A DNA stretch of 44,237 nt from positions 1 through 44,237 of the forward strand of contig JBDTPN010000028.1 in NCBI GenBank assembly GCA_039932715.1, read 5' to 3'. Source of the stretch: ZC4RG30 sp039932715. Its GTDB lineage: Bacteria > Pseudomonadota > Gammaproteobacteria > Steroidobacterales > Steroidobacteraceae. This document shows, piece by piece, positions 24,755-33,330 of this stretch. The position numbers and the translations under genes are program-made. The notes beneath the pieces were generated by a model, which was not told the origin of the DNA, searched no databases, and worked only from the letters and a program-made list of their open reading frames with translations. How positions within the stretch are numbered: the stretch's first letter is position 1; the number at the start of each line of letters is the position of its first letter.

Positions 24755-26443
24755 GTGACCACCCATATCAGTCCGATGGCCGGCAAGCCCGCGCAGCCGG
24801 CCCTGCTCACTGACATTCCAAAATTGGTCACCGCTTACTACACCGGGTTGCCAGATCCGACCGTGCCCGCCCAGCGCGTGGCATTCGGCACCTCGGGTCA
24901 TCGTGGCAGCTCGCTTGATCTATCCTTCAACGAAGCGCACGTGCTGGCCATTACGCAGGCGATCTGTGATCACCGCCGCAGGAGCGGCATCGACGGCCCA
25001 CTGTTTCTGGGCGGCGATACACATGCGTTGTCGGAGCCCGCCTGTGCAAGCGCGCTGGAAGTGCTGGCCGCAAACGGTGTCAATGTGATGCTGGCTCCTG
25101 CAGGAGAATACACGCCCACGCCTGCTGTTTCGCATTCCATCATCAAGCACAACAGCAGTCGTGGCGATGCTTCGTCGGGTCGCGCCGACGGCATAGTGAT
25201 CACTCCGTCGCACAACCCGCCGCGCGATGGCGGCTTCAAATACAATCCACCGCATGGCGGGCCCGCTGACGACGAAATTACCCGCGCCATCCAGAACGAA
25301 GCCAATGCACTGCTGGAGTCCGCGCTGACGCGTATCCCCCGGCTGCCATATGCCCGGGCCTTGCGCGCAGCCACTACGCACCGCCACGACTTCATGGGCA
25401 GTTACGTGTCGGATCTGGAAAGCGTCATCGATCTCGACGCCATCCGCAATGCCGCAATCCATATGGGCGTGGATCCGTTGGGCGGCGCCGGTGTGCATTA
25501 CTGGCCGCGTATCGCCGAGCAGCACCGGCTTGACCTGACAATAGTCAGCGAGGAAGTGGACCCCACGTTCCGTTTCATGAGTGTCGATTGGGATGGCAAA
25601 ATCCGCATGGATCCGTCTTCACGCTTTGCCATGCAACGGCTGCTGGCACTGCAGGACCGCTTCGACATTGCCTTTGCCTGCGACACAGATCACGACCGAC
25701 ACGGCATCGTCACTCCTCGCGCCGGACTGTTGCCGCCCAATCACTATATGACCGTGGCGATTGACTACCTGTTCCGGCATCGCTCGCAATGGAATGCGCA
25801 GGCTGCCATCGGCAAGACCATCGTCAGCACGGCGCTCATCGACCGGGTGGCAGCCCGCATCTCCCGGCCGTTGTATGAAGTGCCGGTTGGATTCAAATGG
25901 TTCGCGCCCGGATTGGCCGATGGCTCGCTGGGCTTTGGTGGCGAAGAAAGCGCCGGCGCCAGTTTCCTGCGGCGTGACGGCAAGGTGTGGACCACCGACA
26001 AGGACGGCATTGCGGCCGCCCTTTTGTCGGCGGAAATCACGGCGGTATGCGGAGTCGACCCCGGTGATCTTTATGTAAACCTTACGACCACGTTGGGTAC
26101 CGTCTGCGCCGACCGGATCGAAGCCCCCGCAACGCGACAGCAGAAACAACGCCTGGCGGCGCTCACACCGCAGAGCCTGACGGCCAGCGAAATGGCGGGC
26201 GAGAAGATCACGCAAATCCTCACCACGGCACCGGCCAACGGCGCACCCATCGGCGGCATCAAAGTCATCACCGCCACTGGCTGGTTCGCTGCACGACCTT
26301 CAGGAACAGAGGATATCTACAAGATCTATGCGGAAAGCTTCAGCAGCCAGCAGCACCTGGCGCGCCTGCTGCAGGAGGCCCAGGCCGTTGTGGATCGCGC
26401 CATCGGTGCGCAGGATGGGCCTTCGCGTGCAGCTGTCAGTTAA
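24755..26443 (+). CDS. pgm: Phosphoglucomutase, alpha-D-glucose specific
   Basis: A 562-residue enzyme interconverting glucose 1-phosphate and glucose 6-phosphate, linking glycolysis with UDP-glucose and polysaccharide metabolism. It closely follows E. coli Pgm: 'AFGTSGHRGSSLDLSFNE', catalytic phosphoserine Ser152 in 'GIVITPSHNPPRDGG', the Mg loop 'CDTDHDRHGI', the sugar-binding loop 'GFGGEESAGASF' and the phosphate loop 'ARPSGTEDIYKIYAE'. GTG start at 24755 chosen because it reproduces the E. coli N-terminus; ATG 24776 would remove seven residues. Its 3' end overlaps the facing glycoamylase-like gene by eight bp. Confidence 0.95.
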   Translation: MTTHISPMAGKPAQPALLTDIPKLVTAYYTGLPDPTVPAQRVAFGTSGHRGSSLDLSFNEAHVLAITQAICDHRRRSGIDGPLFLGGDTHALSEPACASALEVLAANGVNVMLAPAGEYTPTPAVSHSIIKHNSSRGDASSGRADGIVITPSHNPPRDGGFKYNPPHGGPADDEITRAIQNEANALLESALTRIPRLPYARALRAATTHRHDFMGSYVSDLESVIDLDAIRNAAIHMGVDPLGGAGVHYWPRIAEQHRLDLTIVSEEVDPTFRFMSVDWDGKIRMDPSSRFAMQRLLALQDRFDIAFACDTDHDRHGIVTPRAGLLPPNHYMTVAIDYLFRHRSQWNAQAAIGKTIVSTALIDRVAARISRPLYEVPVGFKWFAPGLADGSLGFGGEESAGASFLRRDGKVWTTDKDGIAAALLSAEITAVCGVDPGDLYVNLTTTLGTVCADRIEAPATRQQKQRLAALTPQSLTASEMAGEKITQILTTAPANGAPIGGIKVITATGWFAARPSGTEDIYKIYAESFSSQQHLARLLQEAQAVVDRAIGAQDGPSRAAVS

Positions 26444-27743
26444 GCCAGCCCCCAGAGAATCCTGCCGCCCTCAGCCCCGAGGTGAGACCTTTGCAACGCC
26501 GCATGAGAGTCCAGATCAGGTCGCTGCGATGGTTCTCGATCATCAACACCGTGGGGCCTTCGTTGATGCCGAAGTGAAAGCCGGACACCCAACCCATGCC
26601 ATTCTCGCCGGGACACTTGTATACCGAGTTGAATGACGCCTTGAAGCCATAGGGATTCGGGCGCTTCAGTTGCAGTTGCGCGAAATACGCAACGGTCGGC
26701 GCCACGATTTCCGGCGCAAATGGCAGAGAAGCCGCGACGGCCCAGGGCGCTATGGTCCCGTCATCGGGGCCAAAGGGCGCGCCCCGGGACTTGTAATCGT
26801 AGAAACGCCGATCAATGTCGTCAATCCTCATAGTCAGATTCCCCGGTCCGTCGCTGGCGGTGATGCCCCAGCAGTGCTCCCCGTAATCCGGAAAGCCGCG
26901 GGGGTTGCGCACGGCATATTGTTGCTGCAGAAGCGTGGCGCGCCGGCTGTTCTCGAAATAGTCGCAGTCGTGATCCCGCATGAACGCATCGCGAATGCCG
27001 CGAAAATCGCACCAGATGTGCGACAGCTGATGGATGAAAAGAGGTCCCGCATAGAGGAAACTGATGCCATATATCTTTTTCCACGTGTAACTACGGCACC
27101 AGGCGGCGAAGCTTTCAGGGGCGAGTCCAAACGTCGGCGAGCCCAATGCCAGCAAATACAGGATCAGCGCCTCGTCGTAACCTTCCCAGTGATAACGCAG
27201 GAATCCCTTTTCGGGAGTCCAGCCATGTCTGAGCAATTCTGCCTGGTTGCACATCCACGCCCAGTCCACGCGCTCATAAAGGAAGCGCGCCAGCTCGCGA
27301 AGCTCGGCTTCATCCGCAGCCGCACCCTCGAAATAGGCCGCCGATGCCAGCACGCCCGCGATCAGCAATGCTGTATCAATGCTCGAAAGCTCACAGCGCC
27401 GCGCGCGCCTGCCGCTTTGCATGTGCAGGAAGTGGTAATAGAAGCCCTTGTAGCCGGTGGCATCAGGCGCCCGGCTCTGGTCGCTGTCCGCAAGGAATCG
27501 CAGCATTGTCAGGGTGCGATGCAATGCCTCCCTGCGATCCATGAAACCGCGTTCGACGCCGACGATGTACACAGTGAGCGCCATGCCCATGGCAGCAATG
27601 CTTGCAGGCCAGTCTGGCGCAGTCTTGTCGCGTATGAGCCCGTTCGTCGGGTTCACCTCATGAATGAAATACTCGAACGAACTGCGCTGCAGGCGGCGCA
27701 GCGTGTCCGCATGGAGGATGGTGTTTTCGATTCTGTCTCTCAA
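26436..27743 (-). CDS. Glycoamylase-like domain protein (GH144/endo-beta-1,2-glucanase type)
   Basis: A 435-residue protein matching the PF10091 'glycoamylase' domain over its whole length: 'LRRLQRSSFEYFIHEVNPTN' near the start, 'GFYYHFLHMQSGRRARRCEL', 'WGITASDGPGN', 'APWAVAASLPFAPEI' and 'YGFKASFN'. This (alpha/alpha)6 barrel includes GH144 endo-beta-1,2-glucanases. Usually these carry a signal peptide; here none is visible, and the only available start is TTG at 27743 with GAGAGCGGA upstream, bounded by a TAG stop, so the protein appears cytoplasmic. It could degrade cytoplasmic beta-1,2-linked glucan, feeding glucose toward the facing pgm product, but substrate is inference. Confidence 0.8.
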   Translation of the reverse strand: MRDRIENTILHADTLRRLQRSSFEYFIHEVNPTNGLIRDKTAPDWPASIAAMGMALTVYIVGVERGFMDRREALHRTLTMLRFLADSDQSRAPDATGYKGFYYHFLHMQSGRRARRCELSSIDTALLIAGVLASAAYFEGAAADEAELRELARFLYERVDWAWMCNQAELLRHGWTPEKGFLRYHWEGYDEALILYLLALGSPTFGLAPESFAAWCRSYTWKKIYGISFLYAGPLFIHQLSHIWCDFRGIRDAFMRDHDCDYFENSRRATLLQQQYAVRNPRGFPDYGEHCWGITASDGPGNLTMRIDDIDRRFYDYKSRGAPFGPDDGTIAPWAVAASLPFAPEIVAPTVAYFAQLQLKRPNPYGFKASFNSVYKCPGENGMGWVSGFHFGINEGPTVLMIENHRSDLIWTLMRRCKGLTSGLRAAGFSGGWLN

Positions 27744-27774
27744 GATCCGCTCTCTGCACGCCGCATGCTTGATG

Positions 27775-27815
27775 TCCTACAGCTTCCTAGGATTTTTCCT
27801 ACAAATGTTTTAGGA
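27775..27815. repeat. Clustered TCCTA/TAGGA half-sites upstream of the PQQ dehydrogenase
   Basis: In 41 bp there are TCCTACA (27775-27781), the palindrome TCCTAGGA (27785-27792), a second TCCTACA (27797-27803) and TTTTAGGA (27808-27815). Half-sites begin 10, 12 and then about 11 bp apart, so they lie on roughly one face of the helix. The cluster occupies the divergent gap between the glycoamylase-like gene and the PQQ dehydrogenase operon and looks like a multimeric operator. The regulator is not identifiable here. Confidence 0.5.
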
Positions 27816-27864
27816 GTGTGAGTCGCTTTTTCAAAACTTGTCGAAACGCCGGCCCTGCACGCGT

Positions 27865-29763
27865 ATGGTATTGGCTGTGCGCCACGCAACTGCAGAAATA
27901 GCCTGCACATCTGCTATCTCCGCGACCATTTGCCTCATGGCTTGCGTCGTTGCGATACCACTTTCGGCGCCTGCAGAAGCCGCAGAATCTACGGCTTCCA
28001 ATCAATCAGTAAACGGTGCGAGTGCCAACTTTGCACCCGGCGATCCGAAGGGAGAATGGCGGCGTCAGGCCGGTGATTTCGCCAACACACGTTACAGCAT
28101 TCTTGAGCAGATAGACGCGGGAAATGCCGCCCGACTGAAGATTGCATGGACATTTTCCGATGGCGCGGACTACGGCCACGAAGGCGCGCCGCTCGTTGTC
28201 GGTTCCACGATGTATCTGGTCGCCCCATTTCCCAATGTTGCCTACGCTCTCGATCTGTCGAAGCCAGGGGCGCCGATCATCTGGAGCTACGCACCGAATC
28301 CTTCGCCGCTCGCTATTGGCAAAGCCTGCTGCGACGCGGTCATCCGGGGTTGGGCGTACGCAGAAGGCAAGCTAATTTACAACCTGCTGGATGACCACAC
28401 CATTGCACTGGATGCGCGCACGGGAAAGGAAATCTGGCGCACGAAGATGGGCAATGTCGAAAACGGCGAGACCATGACCATGCCCCCGTTTGTGATCGGC
28501 AGGAAGGTCTTCGTCGGCAACAGCGGAGGGGAACTGGGAAAGCTCGGCTGGCTGGCCGCCCTTGATGTGGATTCGGGTCGCGAAATCTGGCGCGCCTACA
28601 GTGCCGGTCCCGACAGCCTCGTAAAGATAGGATCGGACTTTAAACCCTTCTATTCATGGATGCAGGGCACCGACCTGGGAGTTTCAACCTGGCCAGTCGA
28701 CATGTGGAAGACGGCTGGTGGCGCAGCCTGGGGATGGATCTCCTATGACCCACAGTTGAATCTGCTGTACTACGGAACAGCGAATCCGGGTCCCCGGGTA
28801 CCGACACAACGACCGGGCCTGAACCTCTGGACAAGCGCAATGTTTGCGCGCGATCCGGATACTGGCGCTGCCAAGTGGGCGTATTCATTTACGCCGCATG
28901 ATCAGTGGGACTACGACGGCGTCAATGAGAACGTGCTGATCGATTTGCCGATCAATGGCCGGCAACGTCAGGTGCTGGTGCAGTTCAATCGCAACGCCTA
29001 CGCCTACACCATCGACAGGAAAACCGGTGAAGTGCTCGTTGCTGCACCGTTCGCCTACCAGAACTGGTCCAGTGGCTTTGATCTCAAGAATGCGCTGCCG
29101 ATTGTGCGGCCGGAAATGCAGCCCCAGCCCAACGTCAAGCTGTCGCATGTGTGCCCTCCGGATATCGGTGGCAAGGACTGGCAGCCTGCGGCGTTTTCGC
29201 CGAAAACCGGCCTGCTCTACGCCGGCATTTTCAATATCTGCATGGATGTCACTGACCATCCTCAATCCTATATTCCCGGGACACCCTATGACGGCATGGA
29301 GATGACCCGTCATGCGGCGCCCGGTGACCATTGGGGGGAGTTCATGGCGTGGGACGCGGCACGCGGCAAGAAGGTGTGGGCGATAGAAGAGAAGTTCATG
29401 ACCATGAGTGGCGCGCTCGCCACTGCAGGTAATGTGGTCTTTTACGGCACAGTCGATGGCTGGTTCCGGGCAGTCGATGCACGCAATGGCAAGGTCCTGT
29501 GGTCGCAAAAGCTTGGTTCGGGAGTCATCGGCGCGCCGATGACCTATCTCGGACCTGATGGCCGCCAGTATGTGGCCATTTACGCCGGAGTCGGGGGCGC
29601 AGCCATGGTGTCGAAGTCGATGAAAGGCTTTCCCGCGCGAGGCAATACTCTGTACGTCTTTTCGATCGACGGGCTTTCACCGTCGAGCGGCGCGGGAATG
29701 CTCACCGCGGAAGCAGGTAATCCGACTGCGCAAGGTGACGCTCACCAGACTGGCACTCGATGA
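27865..29763 (+). CDS. PQQ-dependent alcohol dehydrogenase, lanthanide-type (XoxF/ExaF-like)
   Basis: A periplasmic quinoprotein of about 632 residues with an eight-bladed propeller: repeated W-motifs such as 'ALDARTGKEIWRTKMGN', 'AALDVDSGREIWRAYSAG' and 'AVDARNGKVLWSQKLGSG'. The adjacent cysteines Cys155-Cys156 (KACCDAV) form the vicinal disulfide of methanol/ethanol dehydrogenases. The active-site segment is 'TPHDQWDYDGVNENV', with catalytic Asp349 and a second Asp351 two residues on; that second Asp distinguishes lanthanide enzymes from Ca-dependent MxaF, which has Ala. A long signal peptide ends near APAEAAE. The frame starts at TTG 27838; ATG 27865 is preferred, not certain. It heads the respiratory operon, donating electrons to the next gene's cytochrome c. 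Confidence 0.92.
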   Translation: MVLAVRHATAEIACTSAISATICLMACVVAIPLSAPAEAAESTASNQSVNGASANFAPGDPKGEWRRQAGDFANTRYSILEQIDAGNAARLKIAWTFSDGADYGHEGAPLVVGSTMYLVAPFPNVAYALDLSKPGAPIIWSYAPNPSPLAIGKACCDAVIRGWAYAEGKLIYNLLDDHTIALDARTGKEIWRTKMGNVENGETMTMPPFVIGRKVFVGNSGGELGKLGWLAALDVDSGREIWRAYSAGPDSLVKIGSDFKPFYSWMQGTDLGVSTWPVDMWKTAGGAAWGWISYDPQLNLLYYGTANPGPRVPTQRPGLNLWTSAMFARDPDTGAAKWAYSFTPHDQWDYDGVNENVLIDLPINGRQRQVLVQFNRNAYAYTIDRKTGEVLVAAPFAYQNWSSGFDLKNALPIVRPEMQPQPNVKLSHVCPPDIGGKDWQPAAFSPKTGLLYAGIFNICMDVTDHPQSYIPGTPYDGMEMTRHAAPGDHWGEFMAWDAARGKKVWAIEEKFMTMSGALATAGNVVFYGTVDGWFRAVDARNGKVLWSQKLGSGVIGAPMTYLGPDGRQYVAIYAGVGGAAMVSKSMKGFPARGNTLYVFSIDGLSPSSGAGMLTAEAGNPTAQGDAHQTGTR

Positions 29764-30362
29764 AGGAGGAAACCACGCCGCTGGTGGGCTGGTTCGCATC
29801 TGTCGTGAAGGTATTGCTGGTGCCTGGCATGACTCTGCTGGCCTCGTGTACACCACAGGGCGATACAGCACGGCCTGGAACAAAACCACCCTCGGCGTTT
29901 TTAACCGTGCCCGCCGCTTCCCCGCTCGGCGAAATGGCCGGCGCAGCGCAATACGACGCGTCGCTGGAGATTTCCAATCCCTTCGCGCGCGATTCGCGGG
30001 CAGTGGTGGAAGGACGGCGCCTCTTTGTCGCGATGAACTGTGCAGGCTGCCATGGCTACGATGCCGGCGGCGCGATGGGTCCCAACCTGACCGACACTGC
30101 CTGGAGGTATGGGGGAACGCCTGGGGGAATTTTTCAGTCCATCCATTCTGGTCGGCCCCAGGGGATGCCTGCATGGGGCTTGGCACTGCCCGCGCAGGAC
30201 ATCTGGAAAATCGTCGCCTATCTGCAGACGCTAGGCGCCACGCTTGCGCCAGCCGATTATCATGCGGGCCTGCAGGGAGATCACGACGTCACCTCGGTGG
30301 CGCCCCAGCCACGGCAACTCCTTGAGACCTATGCAGCCGCGCACGTGGACGCGAAGCCCTGA
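29760..30362 (+). CDS. Lipoprotein cytochrome c, electron acceptor of the PQQ dehydrogenase
   Basis: A 200-residue protein with a lipobox (TLLASC, Cys near residue 30), so it is predicted to be membrane-tethered in the periplasm. One class I haem c site is present: CAGCH in 'LFVAMNCAGCHGYDAGGAMG', with distal Met in 'GRPQGMPAWGLALPAQDI'. The ATG overlaps the dehydrogenase stop (ATGA) and the stop shares a base with the next ATG (TGATG). It should shuttle electrons from PQQ to the CuA or haem c domain of the oxidase encoded downstream. Confidence 0.9.
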   Translation: MKEETTPLVGWFASVVKVLLVPGMTLLASCTPQGDTARPGTKPPSAFLTVPAASPLGEMAGAAQYDASLEISNPFARDSRAVVEGRRLFVAMNCAGCHGYDAGGAMGPNLTDTAWRYGGTPGGIFQSIHSGRPQGMPAWGLALPAQDIWKIVAYLQTLGATLAPADYHAGLQGDHDVTSVAPQPRQLLETYAAAHVDAKP

Positions 30363-31378
30363 TGCGGTCCGCAGCCGCGCAGCGATTCGCGGTCCTGTCG
30401 GCACTCGTCACGCCCTGCGTTTGCAGTGCTGGCCCGATGAGCTATTTCCACACTTCAGGCAGCGCTGTCGATCCGATCACCGCACTGGGATGGGGTCTGG
30501 GTATCGCTTGCCTGGCAATCGTCGCGCTGATAGGTGTGCTACTGCTAGCCGCCCTATTTCGCGCGCGCGCGCCCAAACCTGAAGGGCTCGTACGCACCGT
30601 GAGCCGCAGTGGCAGCGGCCTGCCGTGGATTTATATCGGGACGGGTGTATCCACGGTGGTGCTTTGCGGAATGGTGATCTGGACGCTGCTGACCCTGAAG
30701 CTGGTTGCTGCCCCTCATGCGGCAACTGGATTGACCATCGAGATCCGTGCCCATCAATGGTGGTGGGAAATCCGCTATGTGGGCGAACCCCCCGCGCGCA
30801 CTTTTGTCACCGCCAACGAGCTGCATATTCCAGTAGGAACTCCCGTCAGTCTCAGACTGATTGGCGACGACGTGATCCATTCCTTCTGGATCCCGGCACT
30901 GGCCGGCAAGACCGACGTCATCCCTGGGCAGACCAACAATGCCTGGATCGAAGCAGACAAGCCTGGTGTGTATCGGGGCCAGTGCTCGGAATACTGTGGG
31001 TTGCAGCATGCGCATATGAGCGCATTCGTGATTGCCGAGCCGAAGCGACAGTTCGAGGCATGGTGGCAGCAGCAGCTTGCGCCTTCGCAGCCACCCCGTT
31101 CGGCACAGCTGGTGATTGGGGCGGAATTGTTTCGGTCGCGGTGCGCCGCCTGTCACACCGTGCGGGGAATCGGCGCGGGCGGCATCCTCGGTCCCGACCT
31201 GACCCACCTGATGAGCAGGAACACCATTGCGGCCGGAACATTTCGCAACTCCCCCGAATCGCTGTCGCGCTGGATCGCCAATGCACAGGCCCTCAAACCT
31301 GGCAGCCGCATGCCGCAGATGGATCTCACCGCGCCGCAACTGGACGCCGTAACGGCTTTTGTGCAGACACTTCGCTGA
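30362..31378 (+). CDS. Cytochrome c oxidase subunit II with fused cytochrome c domain (caa3-like)
   Basis: A 338-residue protein: signal-like N-terminus, two TM helices (about residues 40-63 and 83-105), a cupredoxin domain with the CuA ligands (His in 'DDVIHSFWIPALAGKTDV', and CSEYCGLQHAHM), then a C-terminal haem c domain with CAACH in 'SRCAACHTVRGIGAGGILGP' and a distal Met in 'GSRMPQMDL'. It therefore resembles caa3 subunit II. It receives electrons from the upstream cytochrome c and passes them to subunit I. Start is the ATG sharing a base with the preceding TGA. Confidence 0.94.
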   Translation: MRSAAAQRFAVLSALVTPCVCSAGPMSYFHTSGSAVDPITALGWGLGIACLAIVALIGVLLLAALFRARAPKPEGLVRTVSRSGSGLPWIYIGTGVSTVVLCGMVIWTLLTLKLVAAPHAATGLTIEIRAHQWWWEIRYVGEPPARTFVTANELHIPVGTPVSLRLIGDDVIHSFWIPALAGKTDVIPGQTNNAWIEADKPGVYRGQCSEYCGLQHAHMSAFVIAEPKRQFEAWWQQQLAPSQPPRSAQLVIGAELFRSRCAACHTVRGIGAGGILGPDLTHLMSRNTIAAGTFRNSPESLSRWIANAQALKPGSRMPQMDLTAPQLDAVTAFVQTLR

Positions 31379-31390
31379 GGAGCAAACACT

Positions 31391-33328
31391 GTGACAAACG
31401 CTGTGATCAACCGGGCTCCACTTCTCGCCGACGAGACACCTGCGTTGCGCGAGCGGCTGGCCCGAATCTGGGAAACGCCTCCTGGTGTGCGTGGCTTCCT
31501 ATCGTCCGTAGATCACAAGAAGATCGGAATCAGGTACATCGTGACTGCATTCATCTTCCTGGTGATTGGAGGTCTCGAAGCCTTGCTCATGCGATTACAG
31601 CTTGCGCACTCGGATCTGCAGATCCTGTCGCCGCAGGCATATGACCAGCTGTTCACAATGCATGGCTTCACGATGATCTTCCTGTACGCGGGGCCCGTGC
31701 TGTCCGGCTTCAGCAATTACCTCTGGCCGCTCCTGCTTGGATCCCGCGACATGGCATTCCCACGCTTGAATGCACTTTCGTACTGGATCTATCTTCTTGC
31801 GGGAGTGTTCCTCTATGTGAGCTTTCCGCTGGGCCTGTCCCCGGACGCCGGCTGGTTCAATTATCCGCCCTATGCCTCCGCTGCCTACAACCCGGGACCC
31901 AATATCGATTTTTATCTGCTGGGACTGATATTCCTCGGCATTTCCACCAGCGTTGGCGCAGCCAACTTCGTGGTGTCGCTGCTGCGCACACGCGCACCGG
32001 GCATGTCCATCAACCGGATGCCCATCCTGGTGTGGGGCACCCTTGCCGCCTCAATTGGCAATCTGCTGGCGATTCCCGCCGTGAGCCTGGGATGCATATT
32101 GCTGTTCATGGACCGGCAAATGGGTACCCACTTTTTTGATTTCGGGCAGCACGGCCAGCCTCTGTTGTGGCAGCACCTGTTCTGGATGTTCGGCCACCCA
32201 TGGGTTTATGCCATCGTGCTTCCGGCTCTGGGAATGGTTTCCGATGCACTGCCCACGTTCTGCCGCCGGCCTCTGGTGGGCTATACGCCAGTCGCACTGG
32301 CTACCGTGAGCACCATGATGATCGGCTTCGGGGTCTGGCTGCATCACATGTTCGCCACTGGGCTTCCCGCGCTGTCGCTGGCCTTCTTCAGCGCCGCCTC
32401 GATGGTGATCACGATTCCCAGTGCTGTATCGACATTCGCCTGGATCGCTACCATATGGACCGGCAAACCCGTGTTCACGACTGCATTCAAGTTCTTTGCC
32501 AGCTTCATCCTGCTGTTCGTGATCGGCGGAGTATCCGGAGTAATGACGGGAGCCGTGCCCCTCGACTTCCAGCTAACGGATACGTATTTCGTCGTGGCCC
32601 ACCTTCACTATGTGCTGATTGGCATCAACGTGTTTCCCGTGGTCGGTGCCATTCATTATTGGTTCCCAAAATTCACCGGCCGGATGATGAGCGAGCGTCT
32701 CGGCAGCTGGAGCTTCTGGACCATGTTCGCAGGGTTCAACGTGGCGTTCTTTCCGATGCACATCGTTGGCCTGATGGGCATGCCACGACGCATCTACACG
32801 TACAGCCCCGAACTGGGATGGGACACCATAAATCTGGTTTCCACCATCGGTTCGTTCTTTTTTGCCGCCGGCATCGCCCTGTTCTTCTGGAATGTACTGA
32901 TCAGCCGCCGGCGCGGCGCGCTCGCAGGCGACAACCCGTGGAATGCCGCGACACTCGAGTGGTCGGTGCCCTCGCCTGTGCCAGCCTATAATTTCGCCGT
33001 CATCCCCCTCGTAGCGAGCCGTCATCCGCTTTGGGAAGAGCAGCTGGGTGAAAGTATCGACCGTTCATCGCTGCGTCATGGCTATCTATTGGACCAGGGA
33101 CGCGAAGCGTTGGCCACCACCGTCCTGGATGCGCAACCAGATCTGATCCTGGAGATGCCCGGAGATTCCTATGCCCCTGCCGTACTGGCCGCGGCGCTTG
33201 CTTTGGTGTTCGTCGGGCTGCTGACCCATTTCTGGTGGCTGGCCGCCTGCGGTCTTTTCGCCGCGGCATGTACTGTCGCGGCATGGCTGTGGCCAAAGCC
33301 AGAAACCGCATCGCCCGCGTTGGTCTGA
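31391..33328 (+). CDS. Haem-copper oxidase subunit I lacking usual D- and K-channel residues
   Basis: A 645-residue catalytic subunit, longer than the usual ~530 because of a C-terminal extension with two further TM helices (near 595-640). Haem and CuB ligands are conserved: His in 'FTMHGFTMIF', His269 in 'FGHPWVY', His318-His319 in 'WLHHMFATG', and 'VVAHLHYVL'. The cross-linked Tyr273 is kept. The D-channel entry 'RDMAFPRLN' is kept, but the channel-end Glu of HPEVY is Trp271, and the K-channel Lys of PTGIK is Ser347 in 'IPSAVSTFAWIATIW'. Electron transfer and O2 chemistry look possible; proton delivery must differ. GTG start with GAGGAG upstream. Confidence 0.93.
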   Translation: MTNAVINRAPLLADETPALRERLARIWETPPGVRGFLSSVDHKKIGIRYIVTAFIFLVIGGLEALLMRLQLAHSDLQILSPQAYDQLFTMHGFTMIFLYAGPVLSGFSNYLWPLLLGSRDMAFPRLNALSYWIYLLAGVFLYVSFPLGLSPDAGWFNYPPYASAAYNPGPNIDFYLLGLIFLGISTSVGAANFVVSLLRTRAPGMSINRMPILVWGTLAASIGNLLAIPAVSLGCILLFMDRQMGTHFFDFGQHGQPLLWQHLFWMFGHPWVYAIVLPALGMVSDALPTFCRRPLVGYTPVALATVSTMMIGFGVWLHHMFATGLPALSLAFFSAASMVITIPSAVSTFAWIATIWTGKPVFTTAFKFFASFILLFVIGGVSGVMTGAVPLDFQLTDTYFVVAHLHYVLIGINVFPVVGAIHYWFPKFTGRMMSERLGSWSFWTMFAGFNVAFFPMHIVGLMGMPRRIYTYSPELGWDTINLVSTIGSFFFAAGIALFFWNVLISRRRGALAGDNPWNAATLEWSVPSPVPAYNFAVIPLVASRHPLWEEQLGESIDRSSLRHGYLLDQGREALATTVLDAQPDLILEMPGDSYAPAVLAAALALVFVGLLTHFWWLAACGLFAAACTVAAWLWPKPETASPALV

Positions 33329-33330
33329 AA

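Noticed and set aside
26670..27821. 383-codon rightward ORF opposite the glycoamylase-like gene
   Set aside because: Composition is that of an antisense frame, and the leftward frame matches PF10091 throughout.
30625..31644. 339-codon rightward ORF overlapping oxidase subunit II
   Set aside because: Out-of-frame shadow of subunit II, whose CuA and haem c motifs are intact.
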